From Noviherbaspirillum galbum (GTDB taxonomy: Bacteria; Pseudomonadota; Gammaproteobacteria; Burkholderiales; Burkholderiaceae_D): DNA of 64,000 nt. Of the stretch, positions 56,901 through 64,000 are shown piece after piece (the stretch's first letter is position 1; each line of letters begins with the position of its first letter). The stretch spans positions 248,001 through 312,000 of the forward strand of contig NZ_JAAIVB010000012.1 in NCBI RefSeq assembly GCF_010974945.1. The letters are read 5' to 3'. A program made the position numbers and the translations under genes. The notes beneath the pieces are model-generated. The model ran no database searches. It had not been told where the DNA came from and worked only from the letters and a program-made list of their open reading frames with translations.

Positions 56901-57968
56901 ATGTCCCCCCTCGACCTTGCCCACCCGCATCCGCGCCTGCGCCGCTTTGCCATCGACTTCGTGATTACCTGCGTCATCGACCTGGTGATCGCGATGGTGA
57001 TCACCTACGTCGTCCATCCCGGCGGTTCCCTGTGGGGCAACTTCCTGGTGTCGTTCTGGATCGGCGCCTTCGCGGTCACCATCATCGACGGCGGGCGCCT
57101 GCTGTTCTGGGGCCTCGGGCGGCCGTCGATGGTGCCCTTCGTGTTCCTGCTTCTTGGCGGCATGGTGTTTTCCCAGCAGGCGGGAACCTACGTCGCCCTC
57201 AGCCTGCTCGGCGAAACGCCGGAGCGCCTCTCGCGCGGCCTGGGGGACAACGTCGTCGGGTACTTCCTGATCACCCTGCTGGTGGGGATTTCCATCACCT
57301 GGTTCTTCTGGAACCGCGGCACGGTCGCCTTGCTGCGGGCGCAGGCTGAGGCCGAGAAGGCGCGCGCCGCATCGATAGAGAAGCAAGCCCTGCAGGCGCA
57401 GCTGCAGATGCTGCAGGCCCAGGTCGAGCCGCACATGCTGTTCAACACGCTGGCGAACCTGCAGGGCCTGATCGCGATCGATCCGCCGCGCGCGCAGCAG
57501 CTGCTGGACCAGCTTATCCAGTACCTGCGGGCGACCCTGTCGTCCTCGCGCACGGAAAGAACTTCCCTGGCGCAGGAATTCATCCTGCTGGAAGCCTATC
57601 TCAGTCTGATGCAGGCGCGGATGGGCGCGCGCCTGTCGCATGCGCTCGATTTGCCGCATGAACTGGGAAGCTTCAAGGTGCCGCCGATGCTGCTGCAGCC
57701 GCTGGTGGAGAACGCCATCAAGCACGGGCTGGAACCCAAGGTGGAGGGCGGCAGCGTCAGCGTGCGGGCAAGGCGCGAGGATGGCATGCTGGTGCTGACG
57801 GTCGCCGACACCGGGCGCGGACTGGACGCCCCGGCGCAGGACGGCACGCGGGTCGGCGTCGCCAACCTGCGCGAGCGCCTGCAGGTGTTGTACGACAGTC
57901 GCGCCTCCTTTACTCTGGAACCCAACGCGCCGGAGGGCGCCATCGCCACCTTGAGGATACCCGCATGA
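56901..57968 (+). CDS. LytS/AlgZ-type sensor histidine kinase
   Basis: Protein of 355 residues from ATG 56901 (a TTG at 56844 would be an atypical start). Four N-terminal membrane helices (about 20-140) precede a coiled coil and a His_kinase domain with the EPHMLFNTLANL motif, phospho-acceptor candidate His178. The HATPase_c part has PPMLLQPLVENAIKHGL and the GRGL and GVANLRERL boxes. Its stop overlaps the response-regulator start (ATGA), so kinase and regulator are one operon. The stimulus is unknown. Confidence 0.93.
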   Translation: MSPLDLAHPHPRLRRFAIDFVITCVIDLVIAMVITYVVHPGGSLWGNFLVSFWIGAFAVTIIDGGRLLFWGLGRPSMVPFVFLLLGGMVFSQQAGTYVALSLLGETPERLSRGLGDNVVGYFLITLLVGISITWFFWNRGTVALLRAQAEAEKARAASIEKQALQAQLQMLQAQVEPHMLFNTLANLQGLIAIDPPRAQQLLDQLIQYLRATLSSSRTERTSLAQEFILLEAYLSLMQARMGARLSHALDLPHELGSFKVPPMLLQPLVENAIKHGLEPKVEGGSVSVRARREDGMLVLTVADTGRGLDAPAQDGTRVGVANLRERLQVLYDSRASFTLEPNAPEGAIATLRIPA

Positions 57969-58753
57969 CCACATTCCGCGCCCTGGTCGCAGAAGACGAA
58001 CCCATCCTGGCCTATACCCTGGTGCAAACGCTCGGCCGCCTGTGGCCGGAGCTGCAGATCGGCGGCGTGCTGGAAAACGGCATCGCCGCCGTGCGCGAAG
58101 CCCTGGCGCAACGGCCCGACCTGCTCTTCCTCGACATCAAGATGCCGGGAAAGACGGGCCTGGAGGCAGCCCAGGAACTGGCCGAGGACTGGCCGGAGGA
58201 TGTGCCGTTTCCCTTGCTGGTGTTCGTGACCGCCTACGACGAATTCGCGCTGCAGGCCTTCGATCATGCCGCCGCCGATTACGTGCTCAAGCCGGTCAGC
58301 GACGCGCGTCTCTCGAAGACGGTGGAGCGCCTGAAGGCGCGCCTGCAGAAGAACGATGACCGCAATGCCGAGCTCGAGCGCATCGTGGGCCAGCTTCGCA
58401 CGCTCATGCCGGCAGGGATGGCGCCGGAAAAGCTGACCGTCATCAAGGCCGCGGTGGGCAACCAGGTACGCATGATTCCGGTGGACGACGTGGTGTATTT
58501 CGAAGCGGCCGACAAGTACGTCAACGTGGTCACCCATGACAGCGAGTCGCTGATCCGCCTGAGCCTGAAGGAACTGCTGCCGCAGCTCGATGCCGAGCGT
58601 TTCTGGCAGGTCCACCGCGGCACCGTGGTGAACATGCGCTGCATCCAGTCGGCGGTGCGCGACGACACCGGCAAGCTCACGCTCAGCCTGCGCGGCAGGA
58701 AGGAGAGCCTGCCGGTCAGCCGCGTCTTCGCCCACCTCTTCAAGCAGATGTGA
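57965..58753 (+). CDS. LytTR-type response regulator
   Basis: Protein of 262 residues. The receiver (about 5-125) has acidic residues at 11-12, phospho-acceptor Asp57 in LLFLDIKMPGKTG, and KPV near 108. The LytTR DNA-binding domain (about 155-258) contains VYFEAADKYVNVVTHDSESLIRLSLKEL and the FWQVHRGTVVNMRCIQ segment. Coupled to the upstream LytS-like kinase. Targets unknown; LytTR sites are typically pairs of short direct repeats and were not identified. Confidence 0.95.
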   Translation: MTTFRALVAEDEPILAYTLVQTLGRLWPELQIGGVLENGIAAVREALAQRPDLLFLDIKMPGKTGLEAAQELAEDWPEDVPFPLLVFVTAYDEFALQAFDHAAADYVLKPVSDARLSKTVERLKARLQKNDDRNAELERIVGQLRTLMPAGMAPEKLTVIKAAVGNQVRMIPVDDVVYFEAADKYVNVVTHDSESLIRLSLKELLPQLDAERFWQVHRGTVVNMRCIQSAVRDDTGKLTLSLRGRKESLPVSRVFAHLFKQM

Positions 58754-59170
58754 TCAGGACGCGAAGCGGTAGGCGCCGAACAGCGCCAGGATGAGCGGCA
58801 AGGTGGCCATCGCGAGCAGGGCCACGGTCTGCAGGGACATCGCATGGCCATAGCGGCGCTTCCACGTCACCACGCTCGCCGTGGCGACGAGGTAGCAGAA
58901 CGCACCGAGGGCCACCGGTCCGGCCAGGCCGGGCACGTGCCCGGCCACGACCACGACGCCGAACAGCGTGGCGGTAACGAACGCCAGGATGGCGGCGATG
59001 TAGATCAGCCAGGGAGTCAGACCTTGCCTCGGCTGGTGCATGGCAAGCATGGCCTCGCGGGATTGCAGCAGGTCGTGCTGCAACAAGAAGACCAGCAAAG
59101 GTTCGATCTGCCGATATTGCAGCAACCCGGCGCCTGCCGCGGCGACGAGGTCTTCGCGTCGAATTTTCAT
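58754..59170 (-). CDS. Small three-helix membrane protein, unknown function
   Basis: Protein of 138 residues from ATG 59170, with AGGAG nearby. Residues 1-45 are soluble, with MKIRREDLVAAAGAGLLQYRQIEPLL resembling short helical segments that precede membrane domains of unknown function. Three hydrophobic segments follow at about 55-75, 83-103 and 113-135. The family is not recognised. Its stop abuts that of the convergent LytTR gene (TGATCA). Confidence 0.7.
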   Translation of the reverse strand: MKIRREDLVAAAGAGLLQYRQIEPLLVFLLQHDLLQSREAMLAMHQPRQGLTPWLIYIAAILAFVTATLFGVVVVAGHVPGLAGPVALGAFCYLVATASVVTWKRRYGHAMSLQTVALLAMATLPLILALFGAYRFAS

Positions 59171-59688
59171 TGCTACTCCTGCGTGTTTTTGTTTTCTTCG
59201 GGACTGCGTGCGCAAGCGCGAAAGCTGCATTGGAAACGGCTTTGCGCCCGTTCAAGGAAGTCGCCCCTGCGTTTCACCGCGCTCATGAAGACCGTGGCAA
59301 AACCACGTTCTTGTCAAAAATGCACGGAATGATTAAATCGGTTTTCAAGCCGCGAGAAATAGATTTTGATCAAACGCGCCCGCATGTTCCTGATCTGAAA
59401 ACAGCCTTATTCCATGCGGCTTAACCTGGAGCAAACCTTGTGTCGCGCGGCATCATTCCTGCGGGAAGCACTCCTTTCCGGCAGGCTACGCGGCGCTGAA
59501 AACGACAGGCGCGAAGCGCCCGTCCGGACATGTTTCTTCCGCGCCGCGCAAGGCAGCATCCGGCGCCGCCGGGACGCGGAAGAGGGCCGGTATCGGGGCG
59601 GCCCGGCGACGGCATGGAAGCTTGCGCGCGACCGACTACGGTAAAATGCCGGATCACTCATTCTCCAACGCGGTTCGCTCTCTCTTTC
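59171..59688. other. Divergent intergenic region upstream of glnS
   Basis: 518 bases without recognised genes. A TAAAAT at 59642-59647 is a possible -10 for glnS, 42 bases before its ATG, without a well-placed -35. CAGGCGC-GAAG-GCGCCCG-type palindromes occur near 59505. Small frames are arginine-rich and lack ribosome-binding sites. Confidence 0.45.
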
Positions 59689-61428
59689 ATGACTGATACG
59701 AAAAACACGGCGGACGCGACCGCCGGCTCCAACTTCCTGCGCGGCATCATCGAGGCCGACCTCGCGTCGGGCAAGCATGCTAGCCGCACCACCGTCAACG
59801 GCACGCCGCTGCCTCCCGTGGTCACCCGTTTCCCGCCCGAGCCCAATGGCTACCTTCACATCGGCCACGCGAAATCCATCTGCCTGAACTTCGGCCTGGC
59901 ACGCGATTACGGCGGACGCTGCACCATGCGCTTCGACGACACCAACCCGACCAAGGAAGAACAGGAATACGTCGATGGCATCCTCGACGCGGTGAAGTGG
60001 CTTGGCTTCGACTGGAAGGACCAGTCGGGCGAGCACCTCTACTTCGCCAGCGACTACTTCCCGCAGATGTACCACATGGCCGAATACCTGATCCAGTCGG
60101 GACATGCCTACGTCGACAGCCAGAGCGCGGAACAGATGGCCGCCAACCGCGGCAGCTTCTCCGAGCCCGGAAAGAATTCGCCCTACCGCGACCGGCCGGC
60201 GCAGGAATCGCTCGACCTGTTCCGCCGCATGAAGGCCGGCGAGTTCAAGGATGGCGAGCACATCGTACGCGTGAAGATCGACATGGCTTCGCCCAACATG
60301 AACCTGCGCGACCCGGCGATCTACCGCATCCGCCACGCGCATCACCATCGCACCGGCGACGAGTGGTGCATCTACCCGATGTACGACTACGCGCATCCGA
60401 TCGAAGATGCCATCGAACATGTCACCCACTCCGTCTGCACGCTGGAATTCCAGGATCACCGCCCCTTCTACGACTGGCTGCTGGAGCGGCTGACCGAGGG
60501 CGGCTTCTTCAAGCGTCCCCTGCCCTACCAGTACGAATTCGCGCGCCTCAACGTCACCTACGTCATCACCAGCAAGCGCAAGCTGCGCCAGCTGGTCGAG
60601 GAAAACATCGTGGATGGCTGGGACGATCCGCGCATGCCCACCATCGTCGGCATCCGCCGCCGCGGCTTCACGCCGGAATCGCTGCAGCTGTTCTGCGACC
60701 GCACCGGCACCACCAAGTCCGACGGCTGGACCGACTACGGCATGCTGGAAGCGGCGGTGCGCGACGACCTCGACCCCAAGGCGCCGCGCGCCACTGCGGT
60801 GCTGCGTCCGCTCAGGCTCGTGATCGACAATTTCCCGGAAGGCCTGTCGGAGGAGTGCAGCGCGCCGGTGCATCCGCACCATCCCGAGCGCGGCCATCGC
60901 CACTTCCCGATCACCAAGGAGCTGTGGATCGAGGAAGAAGACTTCACCGAGACGCCGCCCAAGGGTTACTTCCGCCTCTACCCGGGCAACAAGGTGCGCC
61001 TGCGCTACGGCTACGTCGTCGAGTGCACCGGCTGCGACAAGGACGAGCATGGCCGCGTGATCGCGGTACATTGCAATTACTTTGCCGATTCCAGGAGCGG
61101 CACGCCGGGCGCGGACAACTACAAGGTCAAGGGCAACATCCACTGGGTCAGCGCCAGCCATGCGCTGGAAGCGGAAGTGCGCTTGTACGACCGCCTCTTC
61201 ACCGATCCGCAGCCCGACGCCGGCGGCAAGGACTTCAAGCTCGCGCTGAATCCCAAATCCAAGGAAGTCATCACGGCCTACCTCGAACAGGGCATGCGTG
61301 CCGCGCTGCCCGACGAGAAGTTCCAGTTCGAGCGCCACGGCTACTTCGTCGCCGACCGCGTGGATTCGACGCCGGGCAAGCCGGTGTTCAACCGGGTGGT
61401 GACGCTCAAGGACAGCTGGGGCAAGTAA
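59689..61428 (+). CDS. glnS: Glutaminyl-tRNA synthetase
   Basis: Protein of 579 residues, class I. FPPEPNGYLHIGHAKSICLNFG holds the HIGH motif; the GlnRS-type region DDTNPTKEEQEYVDGI follows; the second signature region is ITSKRKLRQLVEENIVDGWDDPRMPT with the K-S-K-like site. The C-terminal anticodon-binding beta-barrels are complete. The ATG at 59689 was chosen by homology-like start (NFLRGIIEADL) since a longer open frame extends upstream. It attaches glutamine to tRNA-Gln. Confidence 0.98.
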   Translation: MTDTKNTADATAGSNFLRGIIEADLASGKHASRTTVNGTPLPPVVTRFPPEPNGYLHIGHAKSICLNFGLARDYGGRCTMRFDDTNPTKEEQEYVDGILDAVKWLGFDWKDQSGEHLYFASDYFPQMYHMAEYLIQSGHAYVDSQSAEQMAANRGSFSEPGKNSPYRDRPAQESLDLFRRMKAGEFKDGEHIVRVKIDMASPNMNLRDPAIYRIRHAHHHRTGDEWCIYPMYDYAHPIEDAIEHVTHSVCTLEFQDHRPFYDWLLERLTEGGFFKRPLPYQYEFARLNVTYVITSKRKLRQLVEENIVDGWDDPRMPTIVGIRRRGFTPESLQLFCDRTGTTKSDGWTDYGMLEAAVRDDLDPKAPRATAVLRPLRLVIDNFPEGLSEECSAPVHPHHPERGHRHFPITKELWIEEEDFTETPPKGYFRLYPGNKVRLRYGYVVECTGCDKDEHGRVIAVHCNYFADSRSGTPGADNYKVKGNIHWVSASHALEAEVRLYDRLFTDPQPDAGGKDFKLALNPKSKEVITAYLEQGMRAALPDEKFQFERHGYFVADRVDSTPGKPVFNRVVTLKDSWGK

Positions 61429-61442
61429 GCCGATTCGACCCG

Positions 61443-61470
61443 GGCCGCCCGCGATCTTCGCCGGGCGGCC
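61443..61470. repeat. GC hairpin between glnS and HDOD gene
   Basis: GGCCGCCCG pairs perfectly with CGGGCGGCC around a ten-base loop, ending ten bases before the next ATG. There is no T-run, so it is a weak terminator or a structure masking the ribosome-binding region. Confidence 0.6.
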
Positions 61471-61480
61471 GCCTCATGCC

Positions 61481-62368
61481 ATGACTGCCACCGCCAGCCA
61501 CCTCGATACCTGGACCGCGTTCCTGACCGGGAAGGACATCCCGGTCATGCGCAGCACCGTGAAGGCGCTGGACGTCGCGCGCAAGCGCCTGCACCGCATC
61601 GGCGTGCGCGACATCGCCGACATCGTGCTGAAGGACCCGCTGATGACGCTGCGGGTGCTGCGCTTCGTCGGCCTGCGCCGCGGCAAGCGGCAGGAACAGG
61701 AACTGGCGAACGTCGAGCATGCGATCATCATGATCGGCGTCGAACCCTTCTTCCATCATTTCGCCAGGCATGACATCGTCGAGGACCAGCTCAAGCCGCA
61801 TCCGCAGGCGCTGCTCGGCCTGCTGCGACTGGTGCAGCGCGCGAGGCGGTCCGCCCGCTACGCGCTGGACTGGGCGGCATGGCGACAAGACTTGAACTGC
61901 GAGGAAATCGCCGCCGCCGCGCTGATGCAGGACATTGCCGCGATGCTGGTGCACGCCCTCACCCCGAACAAGGCCGCGCAGCTCGACAATCTCGGCAAGA
62001 CCCATCCGCAGGCCAGCGCGGCACAGCGAGAGCGCGCGGTGCTGGGCACGACGCTCGCCGAATTGCATGCGCGGCTGTGCCGCGAATGGAAGTTGTCGGC
62101 ATTGCTGGCGAGCCTGGACGACCCGGGCTGCGCGGCGCAACCGCGCGTGCGCAACGTCAGGCTGGCGCGCGACCTCGCGATGCATGCGGCCGGCGGCTGG
62201 GACGATCCGGCGATACAGCCGGCGCTTGAACAGGATTTCCAGGCGATCGCGGCCCTGATGAGCATCGACGACGCCACGCTGCGGCTGCGTCTCGGCCTGC
62301 AGCCCCGCAAGGCCGTCGAGCCGGACACGCCGGAAGAGCCACGCCAGGCTCCCGGTCAAGGCACCTGA
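61481..62368 (+). CDS. HDOD domain-containing protein
   Basis: Protein of 295 residues matching the HDOD fold (about 20-230) in length and helix pattern: DIADIVLKDPLMTLRVLRFVG at the start, EHAIIMIGVEPFFHHF, and a later LLALMQDIAAMLV-like core. The metal ligands of HD phosphohydrolases are not conserved, so it is probably a regulatory scaffold in signalling. It has a poor ribosome-binding site behind a GC hairpin, 53 bases after glnS. Confidence 0.85.
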   Translation: MTATASHLDTWTAFLTGKDIPVMRSTVKALDVARKRLHRIGVRDIADIVLKDPLMTLRVLRFVGLRRGKRQEQELANVEHAIIMIGVEPFFHHFARHDIVEDQLKPHPQALLGLLRLVQRARRSARYALDWAAWRQDLNCEEIAAAALMQDIAAMLVHALTPNKAAQLDNLGKTHPQASAAQRERAVLGTTLAELHARLCREWKLSALLASLDDPGCAAQPRVRNVRLARDLAMHAAGGWDDPAIQPALEQDFQAIAALMSIDDATLRLRLGLQPRKAVEPDTPEEPRQAPGQGT

Positions 62369-62396
62369 TGCCGCATCGGGAGCCTGCGCCGCTCCC

Positions 62397-63095
62397 TCAA
62401 TGCGGCATCGCGCCGCGCAGGAAATCGCCCGCCATCCGCAGGTCCTGCACGAAGCGCTCGAACGCCTCCTGCTTGTATTCGTCGGGAATGCGCAGCAGGT
62501 AGGAAGGATGCACGGTGATCACCAGCCTTCCCTGCTCGCCGAATGGCATGAACCGCCCGCGATTGGCTTCAACCGACGTGGCCTTGCCGAGCAGGGAACG
62601 GGCCGCGCTCGCCCCCATCGCCACCACCAGTTCCGGATGCACGATCTTCAGCTCGCGGTCCAGCCATTGATGGCAAGCCGCGATTTCCCCGTCGGCGGGC
62701 TTCTTGTGCAGCCGGCGCGTGCCGCGCATCTCGAACTTGAAATGCTTGACCGCATTGGTGACGTACACCGCGTCCCGGTCCACGCCGGCCTCCCGCAGGG
62801 CGCTGTCGAGCAGCTGGCCTGCCGGCCCGACGAATGGATGACCCTGCCGGTCTTCCTGGTCGCCCGGCTGCTCGCCGACCAGCATCACGCGCGCGGTCTC
62901 CGATCCTTCGCCGAAGACGGTTTGCGTGGCCGGCGCCCACAAGGGACACGCGGTGCAGCCTTCCGCGGCGGCACGCACGACTTCCAGCGAGCCGGATTCC
63001 GGCGCAATCTCGACGACGGGCTGCCTGGCTGTGCGCGGCTTGCGCGGCGTGGAAGACGGCTGCCGTGGCTGGCTGCCGGAAGGAATGGATGGCAT
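62397..63095 (-). CDS. UdgX-type uracil-DNA binding protein/glycosylase
   Basis: Protein of 232 residues from ATG 63095 (AGGAG upstream). It carries an N-terminal Cys pair (47 and 50) belonging to a 4Fe-4S cluster, the motif A GEQPGDQED (74-82), FVGPAGQLLD, and the UdgX insertion RRLHKKP with His130 corresponding to the residue that bonds covalently with the uracil-excised sugar in mycobacterial UdgX. The HPSYLLR motif near 200 completes the family 4/UdgX active site. The first 40 residues are basic and proline-rich. It should bind and trap uracil-containing DNA (family knowledge). Confidence 0.9.
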   Translation of the reverse strand: MPSIPSGSQPRQPSSTPRKPRTARQPVVEIAPESGSLEVVRAAAEGCTACPLWAPATQTVFGEGSETARVMLVGEQPGDQEDRQGHPFVGPAGQLLDSALREAGVDRDAVYVTNAVKHFKFEMRGTRRLHKKPADGEIAACHQWLDRELKIVHPELVVAMGASAARSLLGKATSVEANRGRFMPFGEQGRLVITVHPSYLLRIPDEYKQEAFERFVQDLRMAGDFLRGAMPH

Positions 63096-63152
63096 GGGTA
63101 ACTCCTGCGAATGCACGCGTTACCCATGAGATTGTGATGCGGGGAGTTTGTT

Positions 63153-63689
63153 TCAGTAATGCTTGCGCACGATTTCGCCGAAGGCTTCCTCTGCGCTCTT
63201 GCCCTTGCGCATGAGCTCGGTGATTTCCTCGGTGTGCTGCGAAATCGTGGGCGGCAGCGTGGCGCGGTTGTTCTTGAAGTATTCATAGCGCTGCGCCGCG
63301 AACTGCTCTTCGAGGCGGGCCGCCGCCGTGCGCGGGACACCGGTGGCGCCCGAAGCCGCGCGCGATGCCGGCCGCGCCGCGCGGGTGGTACCGGAGGTCA
63401 GGCGCATGCCGCTGATCGCGGACTTCACCTGCTCGATGGTGAACGTGCGCGTCGCGTTCGCGCCGGTAAATTCATCGCCTTCCGGCCGCCACAAGTGGTG
63501 GTTGCGGTCGAAGGACATTTTCTTGCCGTCCTGGTTGGTCAGCTGGTAGCAGGGTTCCGCACCGCCCGTCACGAGGGAAAACTGCACGTTCTCGCCATAG
63601 TCGCTCATTTTCTCCATGACGCCCTTCAGGAAGTCGACGGGGAGCGAATCGAAATTGCCGTTCCAGCGTTTGCCTTTGGATGAAGCCAA
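63153..63689 (-). CDS. Hypothetical protein with phasin-like N-terminal context
   Basis: Protein of about 178 residues if started at the TTG 63687-63689, ten bases after AAAGG; earlier in-frame starts give an unlikely Arg/Pro-rich extension. The first 65 residues contain NFDSLPVDFLKGVMEKMSDYGENVQFSLV and QLTNQDGKKMSFDRNHHLWRPEGDEF, the last 60 a helical region LEEQFAAQRYEYFKNNRATLPPTISQHTEEITELMRKGKSAEEAFGEIV. No family is recognised and the name phasin-like reflects only the helix spacing. Moderate confidence that it is real. Confidence 0.55.
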   Translation of the reverse strand: MASSKGKRWNGNFDSLPVDFLKGVMEKMSDYGENVQFSLVTGGAEPCYQLTNQDGKKMSFDRNHHLWRPEGDEFTGANATRTFTIEQVKSAISGMRLTSGTTRAARPASRAASGATGVPRTAAARLEEQFAAQRYEYFKNNRATLPPTISQHTEEITELMRKGKSAEEAFGEIVRKHY

Positions 63690-63967
63690 TCTAGTCTGCC
63701 TTTGGAAAAATGGATTGCATGGATGCCGGCGGCGCGGGCGCATAACGTACGGCGCGGACAGCGGAACGCGCCGGGATGGCGCCGCAACAGGGCTGGTGGC
63801 GGCGCGCCTTCGGACATGGAATGGAATTCGCCATTTTACCGTTCGCGACAGGCAAGGACAATTGATGATTTGCGGCAAGGCACTGCGCATGATGTGTTCG
63901 CGCTTGCCTCCCCTCCGCTCCGGTGCCGGTATACTCCCGGCTCCCAACCTTCTTCATTGCCCTCCCC

Positions 63968-64000
63968 ATGACGACACTCGACCAGTTTCTTCAACGCCTG
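63968..64000 (+). CDS. Start of a gene cut by the right edge
   Basis: ATG 63968 begins an open frame whose first 11 codons read MTTLDQFLQRL; the rest is outside the window. The beginning is compatible with HopJ-type proteins, but the fragment is too short for assignment. Confidence 0.35.
   Translation, partial: MTTLDQFLQRL

Overview
This is a GC-rich chromosomal window from a betaproteobacterium, most likely a member of the Oxalobacteraceae (Herbaspirillum/Noviherbaspirillum/Massilia type). The case rests on the canonical rpsP-rimM-trmD-rplS operon, the beta-proteobacterial DUF3579 protein, a CobD/CbiB-family paralogue, a fused TRAP permease with a TAXI binding protein, and many c-di-GMP and chemotaxis proteins. 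No rRNA, tRNA, CRISPR array, prophage or transposase gene was found. Coding is dense on both strands. The AT-richer stretches at about 24.5-25.1 kb and 37.8-37.9 kb are non-coding.

Layout. 0-3.6 kb: the start of a GAF-domain gene running off the left edge, a metallo-hydrolase, and an orphan GAF-GspE/PilB-type ATPase. 3.6-4.5 kb: a gene-free block of nested inverted repeats. 4.5-13 kb: a two-partner secretion operon (minus strand) made of a TpsB pore, a 1986-residue filamentous-haemagglutinin-like exoprotein carrying exactly 22 tandem 19-residue cysteine repeats, and an overlapping exported FecR-domain protein. 13.3-20 kb: a MASE1-PAS-GGDEF-EAL protein, a Mut7-C RNase-like protein, a tandem universal stress protein and a chemoreceptor. 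20.3-23.8 kb: TAXI/TRAP uptake system with DUF1850. 24-26 kb: small genes (HTH, DUF2188-like, YeaQ/GlsB). 26-30 kb: a LysR-controlled acyl-CoA dehydrogenase/SDR/histidine phosphatase cluster. 30-39.7 kb: second chemoreceptor, fumarase C, DUF599, CHASE-PAS-GGDEF-EAL-REC, DUF3579, CobD/CbiB-like and CoA-pyrophosphatase Nudix genes. 39.8-41.9 kb: ribosomal/tRNA-modification operon. 42-43.4 kb: small TM2, DUF1059 and DUF4864 genes. 43.5-47.2 kb: electron-transfer flavoprotein genes with an acyl-CoA dehydrogenase behind a LiuR-like palindrome. 47.5-52.6 kb: TusA, Nudix, AlaRS, a duplicated-repeat secreted protein and GDPD. 52.8-59.2 kb: PAS-GAF-GGDEF-EAL, CaiB/BaiF CoA-transferase, DUF2306, and a LytS/LytTR two-component pair. 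59.7-64 kb: GlnRS, HDOD protein, UdgX, a hypothetical gene and the start of a last gene.

Functional themes are surface secretion, second-messenger signalling (three EAL proteins, two with a degenerate GGDEF site), chemotaxis, and acyl-CoA oxidation feeding the ETF. The least ordinary element is the secretion operon, whose exoprotein has a regular Cys-x8-Cys / Cys-x9-Cys ladder (46 cysteines). The promoters, operators and hairpins listed were found by eye and are predictions.
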